This document shows positions 47,318 through 55,290 of a stretch of DNA of 64,000 nucleotides, piece by piece. The position numbers were made by a program, and so were the translations under genes. Origin of the DNA: Saonia flava (lineage in GTDB: Bacteria; Bacteroidota; Bacteroidia; Flavobacteriales; Flavobacteriaceae); assembly GCF_011927795.1 (NCBI RefSeq), contig NZ_JAATJJ010000001.1, positions 2,047,062 through 2,111,061 on the forward strand. The letters run 5' to 3'. The notes beneath the pieces are model-generated. The model searched no databases. It saw nothing but the letters and a program-made list of their open reading frames with translations, and was not told the DNA's origin. The number at the start of each line of letters is the position of its first letter. The first letter of the stretch is position 1.

Positions 47318-47514
47318 AATATAAACTAAGTTTCTACAATCAGGATAGAATGGCCTCTCTACTTCTGTAGTTCATACTACATGTAACAAATTGATTAAAA
47401 AGGAGTAGAAAGTTTTTAACAATTGTAATTTTTAAAAATATCAAGAACCCTTATCCTCCGAATTGCAGTACCTTTTCCTTAATTTTATCACACAACTATC
47501 CAACCTATATAAAA

Positions 47515-48723
47515 ATGAAAAATATAGCTTTTATAATTTCACTAATATTCAGTTTCATTATTGTTAGCTGTGGAGATAACCAGAAAAATCCAGAAAAGGA
47601 AGTTGAAAAAAAATGGTACAAGGGAAATCTCCATACCCACTCTTTTTGGAGCGATGGTGACGAGTTTCCCGAAACTATTTTAGATTGGTACAAATCCAAC
47701 AACTATCAATTCATATCCCTTTCTGATCACAATACTATTTCAATGGACGAAAAATGGATCCAGGTCCGTGAGGATTCCATATATCAAAATAGCTTTAAAA
47801 AATATTTGGATACTTATGGGAAAGATTGGGTAGATTACAAAATTGACTCTGGAAAAATAAACGTAAAACTAAAAACTTATGCTGAGTATAGCAATCTATT
47901 TGAAAAGCCGGGAGAGTTTTTGGTAATTCACTCCGAAGAAATAACTGATAAATATGAGGATAAGCACATTCATATGAACGCCACCAACATTCAACAAAAA
48001 ATTAGTCCACAGGGTGGTAATAGTGTTGCGGAAGTACTTCAAAATAACATAGATCAAGTACTAAACCAACGTAAGGAAACCGGTGTTCCAATTATGCCAC
48101 ATATAAATCACCCGAATTTTTATTACGGAGTTAGCTTGGAAGACATGATCAAGCTTAATGGGGAACGGTTTTTTGAAGTCTACAATGGACATCCTATGGT
48201 ACATAATATGGGCGATTCCACCCATATATCCACTGAAGAAATGTGGGACCTTATCAATATTTCCTATATAGAGAGCAAAAAGCCCATTATGTATGGACTG
48301 GCAACAGATGATTCACACAATTATCATAAAATGGGCCGTGAATGGAGTAACTCTGGCAGGGGCTGGGTAATGGTACAAGCAGATACCTTATCTGCTCCTG
48401 CTCTAATTAATGCTATGGAAAATGGGGATTTTTATTCCACTACAGGGGTTATACTGAAAAACTTGAAATATGATGCCAGCAGCATTTCTGTAGAAATAGA
48501 AGCTGAAACAGGAATCTCCTATAAGATAGCATTCTATGGATGTCTTAAAGGCGAAACAACCATAAAAGAGTTGGCATCCTATGAAGATACTTCCGCAAAA
48601 TTTGAAATAACCGATGATTTACTCTTTGTTAGAAGTAAAATTACTTCTAACAAACTCCAGGAGAACCCTATAGAAAATATAAAATACGAAACCGCTTGGA
48701 CGCAACCCTTCCTTAACCAATAA
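47515..48723 (+). CDS. PHP-domain metal hydrolase lipoprotein
   Basis: 402 aa with lipobox I-I-V-S-C (Cys19). PHP motifs: N-L-H-T-H-S-F-W-S-D-G-D, S-L-S-D-H-N-T, a later H-S-E-E-I and P-H-I-N-H-P-N, then L-A-T-D-D-S-H near the end. PHP enzymes are trinuclear metal phosphoesterases; extracytoplasmic lipoproteins of this kind are common in Bacteroidota and of unknown substrate. The last 90 residues form a small beta-domain. Confidence 0.85.
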   Translation: MKNIAFIISLIFSFIIVSCGDNQKNPEKEVEKKWYKGNLHTHSFWSDGDEFPETILDWYKSNNYQFISLSDHNTISMDEKWIQVREDSIYQNSFKKYLDTYGKDWVDYKIDSGKINVKLKTYAEYSNLFEKPGEFLVIHSEEITDKYEDKHIHMNATNIQQKISPQGGNSVAEVLQNNIDQVLNQRKETGVPIMPHINHPNFYYGVSLEDMIKLNGERFFEVYNGHPMVHNMGDSTHISTEEMWDLINISYIESKKPIMYGLATDDSHNYHKMGREWSNSGRGWVMVQADTLSAPALINAMENGDFYSTTGVILKNLKYDASSISVEIEAETGISYKIAFYGCLKGETTIKELASYEDTSAKFEITDDLLFVRSKITSNKLQENPIENIKYETAWTQPFLNQ

Positions 48724-48737
48724 TTTAAAAGAATCCC

Positions 48738-48745
48738 TACCTTTG
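48738..48745 (+). promoter_or_regulatory. -7 promoter element of queD
   Basis: TACCTTTG matches TAnnTTTG perfectly and lies 17 bp before the ATG at 48763, directly after the PHP gene stop. Confidence 0.5.
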
Positions 48746-48762
48746 CTTCGCAAATTACTCTT

Positions 48763-49212
48763 ATGGGCACTATTAGGATTACCAAACAATTTACTTTCGA
48801 AACAGGCCACGCACTATACGGTTATGACGGAAAATGTAAAAATGTACATGGCCATAGCTATAAGCTTTCCGTAACTGTTATTGGAAAACCCATTGCCGAT
48901 ACCTCTGACGTAAAATTGGGAATGGTCATCGATTTTGGCGACCTAAAAAAGATTGTGGAAGAAGAAGTTGTAGACCCTTTTGACCATGCAACGGTATTCA
49001 ATAAAAACACCCCACATGTGGATTTGGCTAAAGAGTTGACAGATCGGGGCCATAAAGTAATTTTGGCCGATTACCAACCCACCAGTGAAAATATGGTGAT
49101 AGATTTTGCTACAAAAATAAAAGCCAGATTGCCCAAAGAAATACAGTTACACTCCATAAAACTAAGAGAAACAGAAACCGCCTATGCAGAATGGCATGCT
49201 GCTGATAATTAA
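48763..49212 (+). CDS. queD: 6-carboxy-5,6,7,8-tetrahydropterin synthase (QueD) / 6-pyruvoyl-tetrahydropterin synthase-like
   Basis: 149 aa of the PTPS/QueD family. Zinc ligands His16, His29 and His31 (E-T-G-H and V-H-G-H-S-Y) and the catalytic Cys25 (D-G-K-C-K-N-V-H) are present, plus the C-terminal R-E-T-E-T-A-Y-A-E-W. In bacteria it makes 6-carboxytetrahydropterin for queuosine/7-deazaguanine synthesis. No other que gene is nearby, so the symbol rests on the family alone. Confidence 0.88.
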   Translation: MGTIRITKQFTFETGHALYGYDGKCKNVHGHSYKLSVTVIGKPIADTSDVKLGMVIDFGDLKKIVEEEVVDPFDHATVFNKNTPHVDLAKELTDRGHKVILADYQPTSENMVIDFATKIKARLPKEIQLHSIKLRETETAYAEWHAADN

Positions 49213-49226
49213 AATTTGATAAAGGA

Positions 49227-50861
49227 TTACTTAGTAGCCCCAGGACCTTTTACAAATCTTCCTGCATTTGTTCCGGTGTGTTCCCCATTCTTTAGAACGG
49301 CCATGCCATTTACCCAAACATATTCCACCCCAACGGCGTATTGGTGGGGTTTTTCAAAAGTTGCTTTATCGTTTACTATCAAAGGGTCAAAAATGACAAC
49401 ATCCGCAAAATAATTCTCTTTCAACAACCCTCTGTCCTTAATTTTTAGGTTATTGGCGGGAAAAGACGTCAATCTTCTAATACCCTCTTCCAAAGGGAAA
49501 AGTTTTTTATCTCTGCTAAAAAGTCCCAAAACTCTAATGAATGAACCATACGCACGTGGATGTGTACTTTGATTTAGAAATACTCCTTCTGTACTATAAG
49601 AACCGGCATCCGAACAAAAGCTCATCCAAGGTTGTTGAATTTTTTTGTCAATATTATCTTCGGACATTGAAAAATAGACCACTTGTATTCGACTTTGGTC
49701 TTTTAGAATAAGTTCAACAATGGCTTCATCTTCTGGCAAGTTCATTTCCTTTGCCACTTCGTCCAAGCGTTTTCCCAAAAACTTACGTAATTCCGGGTTT
49801 TTAAAGCCCACGAACAATACTCCATGTGCTGGAACCCTCCAATAAATCTCTTTTATTGCTTTTTCCTTTTTCAACGGGTCTCTCAACCGCTCCAACATAT
49901 TTTCAACCCCTCCTTCACGCACCCATTCCGGTAACATAACATGAAGTCCCGTTGAACTTGCGTTATAGGTATACATATCGGCAGTAATCTCCAAGCCTTT
50001 ACTTCTGGCATTGTCTATCATAGTGAAAACAGTATCTAATTTTGGCCAATTGTCTTCACTAGAGGCTTTAAGATGGTATATTTCTGCCCTTATATCCGCT
50101 TCTTTGGCAATGCTTAAAACCTCATCAACAGATTCTATGAGCTCATTTCCTTCACTTCTTATATGGGAAATATACATTCCGTCATAGGCACTTGCCACTT
50201 TTGACAACTCTATCAATTCTTCCGTATCCGAATGCATACTTGGAGCATATAACAAGGAAGATGAAACGCCTACGGCTCCCTCCTCCATGGCCTTGGCCAA
50301 AAGAGCTTTCATTTGTTCTAGCTCTTGGGGGGTGGGTTTTCTATTGTCATACCCCAAAACATGTCTTCGTAAGGTGCCATTACCTACAAATGAAGTAACA
50401 TTGGTAGAAACGCCTTTTTCCTCCAAATGTGATAAATATTCACCAAGTGTGGTCCATGGAACATCAAATTTTATTTCTTGCTGACCGTTTAACATATCCT
50501 TCTTCATTTCTTCGTTCAACGGCCCCATGGAACTCCCTTCTCCCATAACCAAAAGGGTAACCCCTTGTCTAATGTCGCCTTGAGACCTGCCATCCTCTAA
50601 CAAGCTTATATTCGCCCAACTCAACATATTAATAAATCCTGGAGAGACAGCCTTTCCTGTAGCATCTATCTCGTTTTGTCCATTGCCCTTTACATCTCCC
50701 ACAGCAAAAATTCTATCATTTTTTATAGCCACATCACCCACATATGGCTTATCTCCAGTGCCATCATAAATAGTTCCGTTTCTAATAACTGTATCGTACT
50801 GTGGTGAGTTATTACATGAAAGAATAAAAGCAGCGACTATAAGAGAAACAAAAAACTTCAT
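49227..50861 (-). CDS. D-aminoacylase-like amidohydrolase lipoprotein lacking the HxH metal motif
   Basis: 544 aa from the ATG at 50861, which opens a lipoprotein signal (F-I-L-S-C, Cys16); the in-frame ATG at 50903 adds 14 residues. The fold is the N-acyl-D-amino-acid deacylase branch: V-I-R-N-G-T-I-Y-D-G-T-G, S-H-I-R-S-E, Y-H-L-K-A-S and a late F-C-S-D-A-G-S-Y. Where active relatives have P-G-F-I-D-x-H-x-H, this protein has P-G-F-I-N-M-L-S-W (residues 74-82), so both His ligands are Leu and Trp. It may use one metal or have another role. Confidence 0.82.
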   Translation of the reverse strand: MKFFVSLIVAAFILSCNNSPQYDTVIRNGTIYDGTGDKPYVGDVAIKNDRIFAVGDVKGNGQNEIDATGKAVSPGFINMLSWANISLLEDGRSQGDIRQGVTLLVMGEGSSMGPLNEEMKKDMLNGQQEIKFDVPWTTLGEYLSHLEEKGVSTNVTSFVGNGTLRRHVLGYDNRKPTPQELEQMKALLAKAMEEGAVGVSSSLLYAPSMHSDTEELIELSKVASAYDGMYISHIRSEGNELIESVDEVLSIAKEADIRAEIYHLKASSEDNWPKLDTVFTMIDNARSKGLEITADMYTYNASSTGLHVMLPEWVREGGVENMLERLRDPLKKEKAIKEIYWRVPAHGVLFVGFKNPELRKFLGKRLDEVAKEMNLPEDEAIVELILKDQSRIQVVYFSMSEDNIDKKIQQPWMSFCSDAGSYSTEGVFLNQSTHPRAYGSFIRVLGLFSRDKKLFPLEEGIRRLTSFPANNLKIKDRGLLKENYFADVVIFDPLIVNDKATFEKPHQYAVGVEYVWVNGMAVLKNGEHTGTNAGRFVKGPGATK

Positions 50862-50956
50862 ACCATATATTTTAGAGGAGTTTAAATTTATAAAATATCC
50901 CATGGAAAATGATGGTTAGCACATATTATGTGGTTCTATTCTCGCTAATCTTTAAC

Positions 50957-50964
50957 TATATTTG
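50957..50964 (+). promoter_or_regulatory. -7 promoter element of the LpxH-like gene
   Basis: TATATTTG matches TAnnTTTG and ends 8 bp before the ATG at 50973, implying a very short leader. Confidence 0.45.
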
Positions 50965-50972
50965 TTTGATAA

Positions 50973-51743
50973 ATGAAGAACATTACCCTTCCAACAGGTA
51001 AAAAAGTGTATTTCGCCAGTGACAACCACTTGGGAGCTCCCACAATGGAGCAAAGCCTTCCCAGAGAGAAAAAATTTGTGGCTTGGTTAGACAAAATAAA
51101 AGAAGATGCAGGTGTAATTTTCTTGATGGGAGACCTTTTTGATTTTTGGTTTGAATATAAAACCGTAGTTCCAAAAGGGTTTACTAGAACATTGGGGAAA
51201 TTGGCAGAATTATCGGATGTTGGGATACCAATTTACTATTTTGTTGGCAATCATGATCTTTGGATGAATGGGTATTTTGAGGAAGAATTGAATATCCCCG
51301 TTTTTCATGAGCCACAACAATTTAGAATAAACAACACTTCATTTTTTATTGGCCATGGCGATGGTCTTGGACCTGGAGACAAGGGCTTTAAACGAATGAA
51401 AAAAGTTTTTACAAATCCATTCTCCAAGTGGTTATTTAGATGGCTACATCCAGATTTAGGGGTAAAATTGGGACAGTATCTTTCAGTAAAAAACAAATTG
51501 ATTTCGGGTGATGAGGACATTAAGTTTTTGGGTGAAGAAAACGAATGGTTGGTGCAATATGCCAAAAGAAAGCTGGAAGACCTGCATTATGATTATTTTA
51601 TTTTTGGACATCGCCATTTACCTTTGGAGATTGACCTCAACGAAAAATCTAAATATATAAATCTAGGGGATTGGATTATCCATTACACCTATGCCGTTTT
51701 TGATGGAAATACCTTAAATCTTAAAAAGAACAAAATAGAATAA
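50973..51743 (+). CDS. lpxH: UDP-2,3-diacylglucosamine diphosphatase (LpxH-like)
   Basis: 256 aa calcineurin-like phosphoesterase with all family motifs: A-S-D-N-H-L-G, M-G-D-L-F-D-F-W, V-G-N-H-D-L-W, G-H-G-D-G and F-G-H-R-H-L. LpxH removes UMP from UDP-2,3-diacylglucosamine in lipid A synthesis, at the inner face of the cytoplasmic membrane. The D-x-H position reads D-N-H. The length and motifs match Bacteroidota LpxH; the broader family includes other phosphatases. Confidence 0.82.
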   Translation: MKNITLPTGKKVYFASDNHLGAPTMEQSLPREKKFVAWLDKIKEDAGVIFLMGDLFDFWFEYKTVVPKGFTRTLGKLAELSDVGIPIYYFVGNHDLWMNGYFEEELNIPVFHEPQQFRINNTSFFIGHGDGLGPGDKGFKRMKKVFTNPFSKWLFRWLHPDLGVKLGQYLSVKNKLISGDEDIKFLGEENEWLVQYAKRKLEDLHYDYFIFGHRHLPLEIDLNEKSKYINLGDWIIHYTYAVFDGNTLNLKKNKIE

Positions 51744-51931
51744 GAGTTTCCACTATCTATTTTGGCTCCCAAAAGGCATAGTTTCATTGTAAACATATTG
51801 TAATCCTTTTCTTACAACATATTTTGTGGGGTTCACAACAATAGTTTCCAAAATATTTAGTGCACTTATATATTTACACTGTTGTTAAGTTTTAGTGAAG
51901 ACCCAAATCTTTAAATTACCTACAAAAAATC

Positions 51932-51956
51932 AAGCCCCGCCTACGGGGCTTTTTTT
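51932..51956 (+). terminator. Strong Rho-independent terminator
   Basis: AAGCCCCG and CGGGGCTT flank the loop CCTA, followed by a T run. It is about 190 bp after the LpxH stop, so it may end either that transcript or a separate short RNA that would start near 51882 (TATATTTA box at 51869). Confidence 0.8.
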
Positions 51957-52007
51957 ATTCAAAATTTTATGATTATTAGCCCTAACTATAAAAAGCAAGG
52001 TTCAATC

Positions 52008-53276
52008 CTATATATCCGCCTCATGTTCTTCCAAATCTTTGGTTAAATCCAGTTTTCTAAAACTAGGAGAGGCAATACTGGTAAGTCCCACTGTAAATAA
52101 TGTCATAGCACCACCAAAAACTACGGCAGTTACAGTGCCCATCCATTTAGCGGTAAATCCACTTTCAAAAGCACCCAATTCATTGGAAGAGCCAACAAAC
52201 ATGGAATTTACAGAGGCTACCCGGCCCCGCATATGGTCTGGAGTTTTCAATTGTAAAATGGTCTGGCGAATTATCATGGAAACCCCATCTACTGCACCAC
52301 TTATAAACAAGGCCATAACGGATATCCAAAAGGAAGTGGAAAGCCCAAAAACAATGATACACACACCAAACCCAAAAATAGCCCACAACAGCTTTTTACC
52401 CGCATGTCTATGTAGTGGAAAATAGGCAGAACCCAACATGGTAATGCTGGCTCCCACCGCAGGGGCAGCCCTTAATACACCAAATCCTTGGGAACCCACA
52501 TGTAAAATATCTTGCGCAAAAATTGGTAGTAGTGCTACAGCCCCCCCAAAAAGGACAGCAACCATATCCAAGGTCAATGCCCCAAAAACAGCTTTGGTAT
52601 TAAAAACAAATTTTAATCCCTCCTTTAAGCTGTTCATCACTGGCTCGCCTAGTTTTGGGTTTAAAATAGGCTTTTTTGAAATTCTGAAAAGCGCAATAAG
52701 AGCAATGAGCGAAAAGGTAAATACCAAACACATTGACCAATGGACTCCTATCCAACTAATGGAAAAACCTGCCAATGCTGGTCCAACTACCGAGGCCACT
52801 TGCCAAGTGGAACTACTCCAAGTAGCGGCATTGGGATATATTTTTTTAGGAACAATTAGTGCAACCAAGGAAAAAATTGTAGGTCCAATAAAAGAACGGA
52901 CAAAACCGCCCAAAAACACAAGAAAATAAATACCGTACAAAATACTTTTTGATGGAACTCCATTTATAATCTCTGGCCAACTCAATAAGAACAGTCCAAA
53001 ACTAATGACCGAAAATCCCAAAATACATTTTACCAAAAGGCTTCGTTTCTCCTTTTGGTCCACTACATGCCCAGCAAAAAGCGCCATGGAAACTGCTGGG
53101 ATAACTTCCATAAGTCCAATTATTCCCAATGAAAGAGGGTCTTTGGTCATGGAATACACCTGCCATTCTATTACAATAAATTGCATGGACCAAGCAAAGA
53201 CCATAGCAAAACGGACAAGTAAAAAAATATTGAACTCCTTATATCGTAAGGCAGCATATGGGTCTTTAGCGCTCAT
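52008..53276 (-). CDS. MFS transporter
   Basis: 422 aa from the ATG at 53276 (start M-S-A-K-D-P-Y-A-A-L-R); an ATG at 53297 adds seven residues. About twelve membrane segments; the A-loop reads A-G-H-V-V-D-Q-K-E-K-R-S and the family looks like the enterobactin exporter (EntS)-like group, also seen in iron loci. It follows the Cys-rich protein gene of the heme locus by 62 bp in the same direction. Substrate not determinable. Confidence 0.85.
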   Translation of the reverse strand: MSAKDPYAALRYKEFNIFLLVRFAMVFAWSMQFIVIEWQVYSMTKDPLSLGIIGLMEVIPAVSMALFAGHVVDQKEKRSLLVKCILGFSVISFGLFLLSWPEIINGVPSKSILYGIYFLVFLGGFVRSFIGPTIFSLVALIVPKKIYPNAATWSSSTWQVASVVGPALAGFSISWIGVHWSMCLVFTFSLIALIALFRISKKPILNPKLGEPVMNSLKEGLKFVFNTKAVFGALTLDMVAVLFGGAVALLPIFAQDILHVGSQGFGVLRAAPAVGASITMLGSAYFPLHRHAGKKLLWAIFGFGVCIIVFGLSTSFWISVMALFISGAVDGVSMIIRQTILQLKTPDHMRGRVASVNSMFVGSSNELGAFESGFTAKWMGTVTAVVFGGAMTLFTVGLTSIASPSFRKLDLTKDLEEHEADI

Positions 53277-53338
53277 TTCGCAAGAAAATAAAGGCACAAA
53301 GGTATTCTTTATTGCCCAAAAATGATACTGAAAAAGGG

Positions 53339-53695
53339 CTAACTACCCACAATATCCCCCAAATAATTATCTAGATTTATTTGGAATAAGGTCCCTTCAA
53401 TCAAATCTTGGATTGCCTGAAGCTCTTTGTAGCTAACTGCCAAAGTAATTTGGGGGGCTGGAGTATCTAAAAGCAATGCTCTACAACCTTCATCTTGGGT
53501 ACATTGGCCACAAAGTCCACTTTCCCCTTTAGTGCATTTAATGTTTTTGGAAAACTGAACCAATTCTTCTTTGGATAATAAAAGACCTGTGTCCCTAAAA
53601 ACCACTTGCACCTTTTTATAATGTTTGGCAGTACCTCTCCTCCATTGAAAAGCCACTCCAAAATTATTGCTATAAATATGATCAATATCGTTCAT
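53339..53695 (-). CDS. Small Cys-motif protein of the heme/flavin locus, unrecognised
   Basis: 118 aa without signal peptide. The central part has four cysteines in K-C-T-K-G-E-S-G-L-C-G-Q-C-T-Q-D-E-G-C, spacing C-x7-C-x2-C-x5-C, suggestive of a metal or cluster site. The rest has a beta-rich start (G-V-A-F-Q-W-R-R-G-T-A-K-H-Y) and helix at the end. It starts 5 bp from the FMN-binding gene stop, so it is the third gene of that unit. It may be an assembly or electron-transfer factor; this is inference. Confidence 0.7.
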   Translation of the reverse strand: MNDIDHIYSNNFGVAFQWRRGTAKHYKKVQVVFRDTGLLLSKEELVQFSKNIKCTKGESGLCGQCTQDEGCRALLLDTPAPQITLAVSYKELQAIQDLIEGTLFQINLDNYLGDIVGS

Positions 53696-53700
53696 AGGAT

Positions 53701-54255
53701 TTACAAAAGTTCATTTTCTTTGAGCACTTTAAGTGTTTTTAATACATTATCTGTGGCACGAGTCATACTATTTGCAGAAATAGTAGCTCCAGCAATACCA
53801 TCTATAGTTTCCTCATAAACAACGGAATCCATAATGGATAATCCTATGAATTGTTTTAGCCAACGTTGGCTACCAATCTGCAAACCATAATCCTCACGAT
53901 AGATAAGTACTTTTGATTTTTTTATGGTCAAGTCAGGATTAAAAAGAATCACATAGTCAAACACTTTTTTCATACTTGGGGCTTCCCCAACATAGATATA
54001 GCCAACAAACTCCTTGGCTGAATGGACCTTAAAAAGATTGTCTCCTCCCAATTCCGCTTTTGTATCCCTATTTATTCTATCTGAAACTTTTATGGGATCC
54101 AAATTGTAGGCTTCAATGGCATAAGTTGTCTTAATGGCGCTATCTACCTTTTTTTGAAGACGTGGTGGAAACTGAACCTTTACAAACGAGAATAAAAGTA
54201 TGGTCGTACTTATTATGACGACCGTACCAAGTACTGTTTTATTTCCCCTCAACAT
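53701..54255 (-). CDS. Membrane-anchored FMN-binding-domain protein (RnfG/NqrC-like)
   Basis: 184 aa from the ATG at 54255, just inside the end of the preceding gene; an ATG 14 codons earlier gives no signal. One membrane anchor (V-L-G-T-V-V-I-I-S-T-T-I-L-L-F) leads to a periplasmic FMN-binding domain with the flavinylation motif D-G-I-A-G-A-T-I-S (152-160; the attachment residue should be Thr158). Consensus has Ser/Thr where Ala155 is. Such domains carry covalent FMN attached by ApbE. The gene context links it to heme/iron uptake, perhaps for ferric reduction. Confidence 0.82.
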   Translation of the reverse strand: MLRGNKTVLGTVVIISTTILLFSFVKVQFPPRLQKKVDSAIKTTYAIEAYNLDPIKVSDRINRDTKAELGGDNLFKVHSAKEFVGYIYVGEAPSMKKVFDYVILFNPDLTIKKSKVLIYREDYGLQIGSQRWLKQFIGLSIMDSVVYEETIDGIAGATISANSMTRATDNVLKTLKVLKENELL

Positions 54256-55165
54256 GGGCAGTTGTCTTTTTCTCAATAAATTTTTGCAGCACCCCATTTA
54301 TATCTTCCTGGTTACCACTTTCTTTTTCCAAAGATGAAAGGTGCATAAACAAAGGCTTTTCATCCACTGCTTTCTTTAGGGTTAAATCCCCTTCCCTATC
54401 ATAGACTTTATCCCATGAAGTGCGTACTTTTGCCCAGAAATCACCATGCTTTGCCCACCATTCTTTGGCAACAGCACACTCTTCATCTGGCACTTTTTTA
54501 TAAATATTGTATCCTTTTTCTTGTGCCAATAAAACATCTTCCGTTCCATCCTCTCTAATAATTTTGTCATTATCCTGTTCATGAACCCAGCCAAAATTTG
54601 TTATTTCTTGTCTGTTTCCTCTAAACATAACATTATAATCACTGCGTTTACTATACTCTCTTCTTGGTAACGGTGCGCTGGATTTATTTTCCCAATAGTG
54701 TTTTCCATCCGCATGAATCCAAGTAGCAGAGCCGGCATACCTTGGACTATCCTCCGTTTGGTACACTTTCTGTGTCCACTGTCCTTTTATCTCTTTCGCG
54801 GGAACTGTCTTAAATACCCAATTGTTGTCCTTATCGTAATGAAACACTTTCTGGTCTTCATACAACCAATCCTGCCTCCAGTGCTTAATCACCATGGTAT
54901 CTCTAAGTACCAATAAATGTTGGATAGAAAGTTTGTTGTCCTCATCTTCTATTAGCAAAGCAAGTTCATGGGCAGAAGCCGTATAATCATGGTGCTGTTC
55001 ATAATCAATTTCTGGTGCAAAAGTTTCAGTGTACTTAAAAGTAATGTCATAACAGCCACACATTGCCTTAATGGCTTCAATGTCCTGCTGTTTTTTGCCT
55101 TCTTGTGCAATTCCTCCAAACATTATCAACACTAATAATGCTGTTATGGGCTTAAATGTTTTCAT
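54239..55165 (-). CDS. DUF6607-like secreted protein
   Basis: 308 aa with a signal peptide ending near G-G-I-A-Q. Notable segments are M-C-G-C-Y-D-I-T-F-K-Y-T-E-T-F near 35, H-W-R-Q-D-W and many Trp and Tyr residues, typical of the DUF6607 family often found near heme-uptake receptors in Flavobacteriia (recalled, not searched). It starts the three-gene minus unit divergent from the TonB receptor and overlaps the next gene by 17 bp. Possibly a heme- or lipid-handling partner. Confidence 0.7.
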   Translation of the reverse strand: MKTFKPITALLVLIMFGGIAQEGKKQQDIEAIKAMCGCYDITFKYTETFAPEIDYEQHHDYTASAHELALLIEDEDNKLSIQHLLVLRDTMVIKHWRQDWLYEDQKVFHYDKDNNWVFKTVPAKEIKGQWTQKVYQTEDSPRYAGSATWIHADGKHYWENKSSAPLPRREYSKRSDYNVMFRGNRQEITNFGWVHEQDNDKIIREDGTEDVLLAQEKGYNIYKKVPDEECAVAKEWWAKHGDFWAKVRTSWDKVYDREGDLTLKKAVDEKPLFMHLSSLEKESGNQEDINGVLQKFIEKKTTAHVEGK

Positions 55166-55218
55166 AATGATTCTTTTAAAGTTGATGGATAAAATTCTTT
55201 GACAAAAATATTAAATTT

Positions 55219-55237
55219 ATTTAGATTGATTAAAAAT
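55219..55237. promoter_or_regulatory. Possible Fur-like operator in the divergent heme promoter
   Basis: ATTTAGATTGATTAAAAAT reads as an imperfect 9-1-9 inverted repeat (three mismatches), just upstream of the -7 box at 55244 of the TonB receptor. The position would block transcription. Assignment to Fur is inference. Confidence 0.35.
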
Positions 55238-55243
55238 AACTAA

Positions 55244-55251
55244 TATATTTG
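55244..55251 (+). promoter_or_regulatory. -7 promoter element of the TonB receptor
   Basis: TATATTTG matches TAnnTTTG, 39 bp before the ATG at 55291, between two palindromic sites. Confidence 0.45.
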
Positions 55252-55272
55252 TTGAAAATTATTTTTATTAAG

Positions 55273-55285
55273 ATTTAGTCTAAAT
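55273..55285. promoter_or_regulatory. Perfect 13-bp palindrome in the leader of the TonB receptor
   Basis: ATTTAG-T-CTAAAT, 5 bp before the ATG. Its arms repeat the ATTTAG of the 55219 site, so both may bind the same iron-responsive repressor. Confidence 0.4.
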
Positions 55286-55290
55286 AATAA

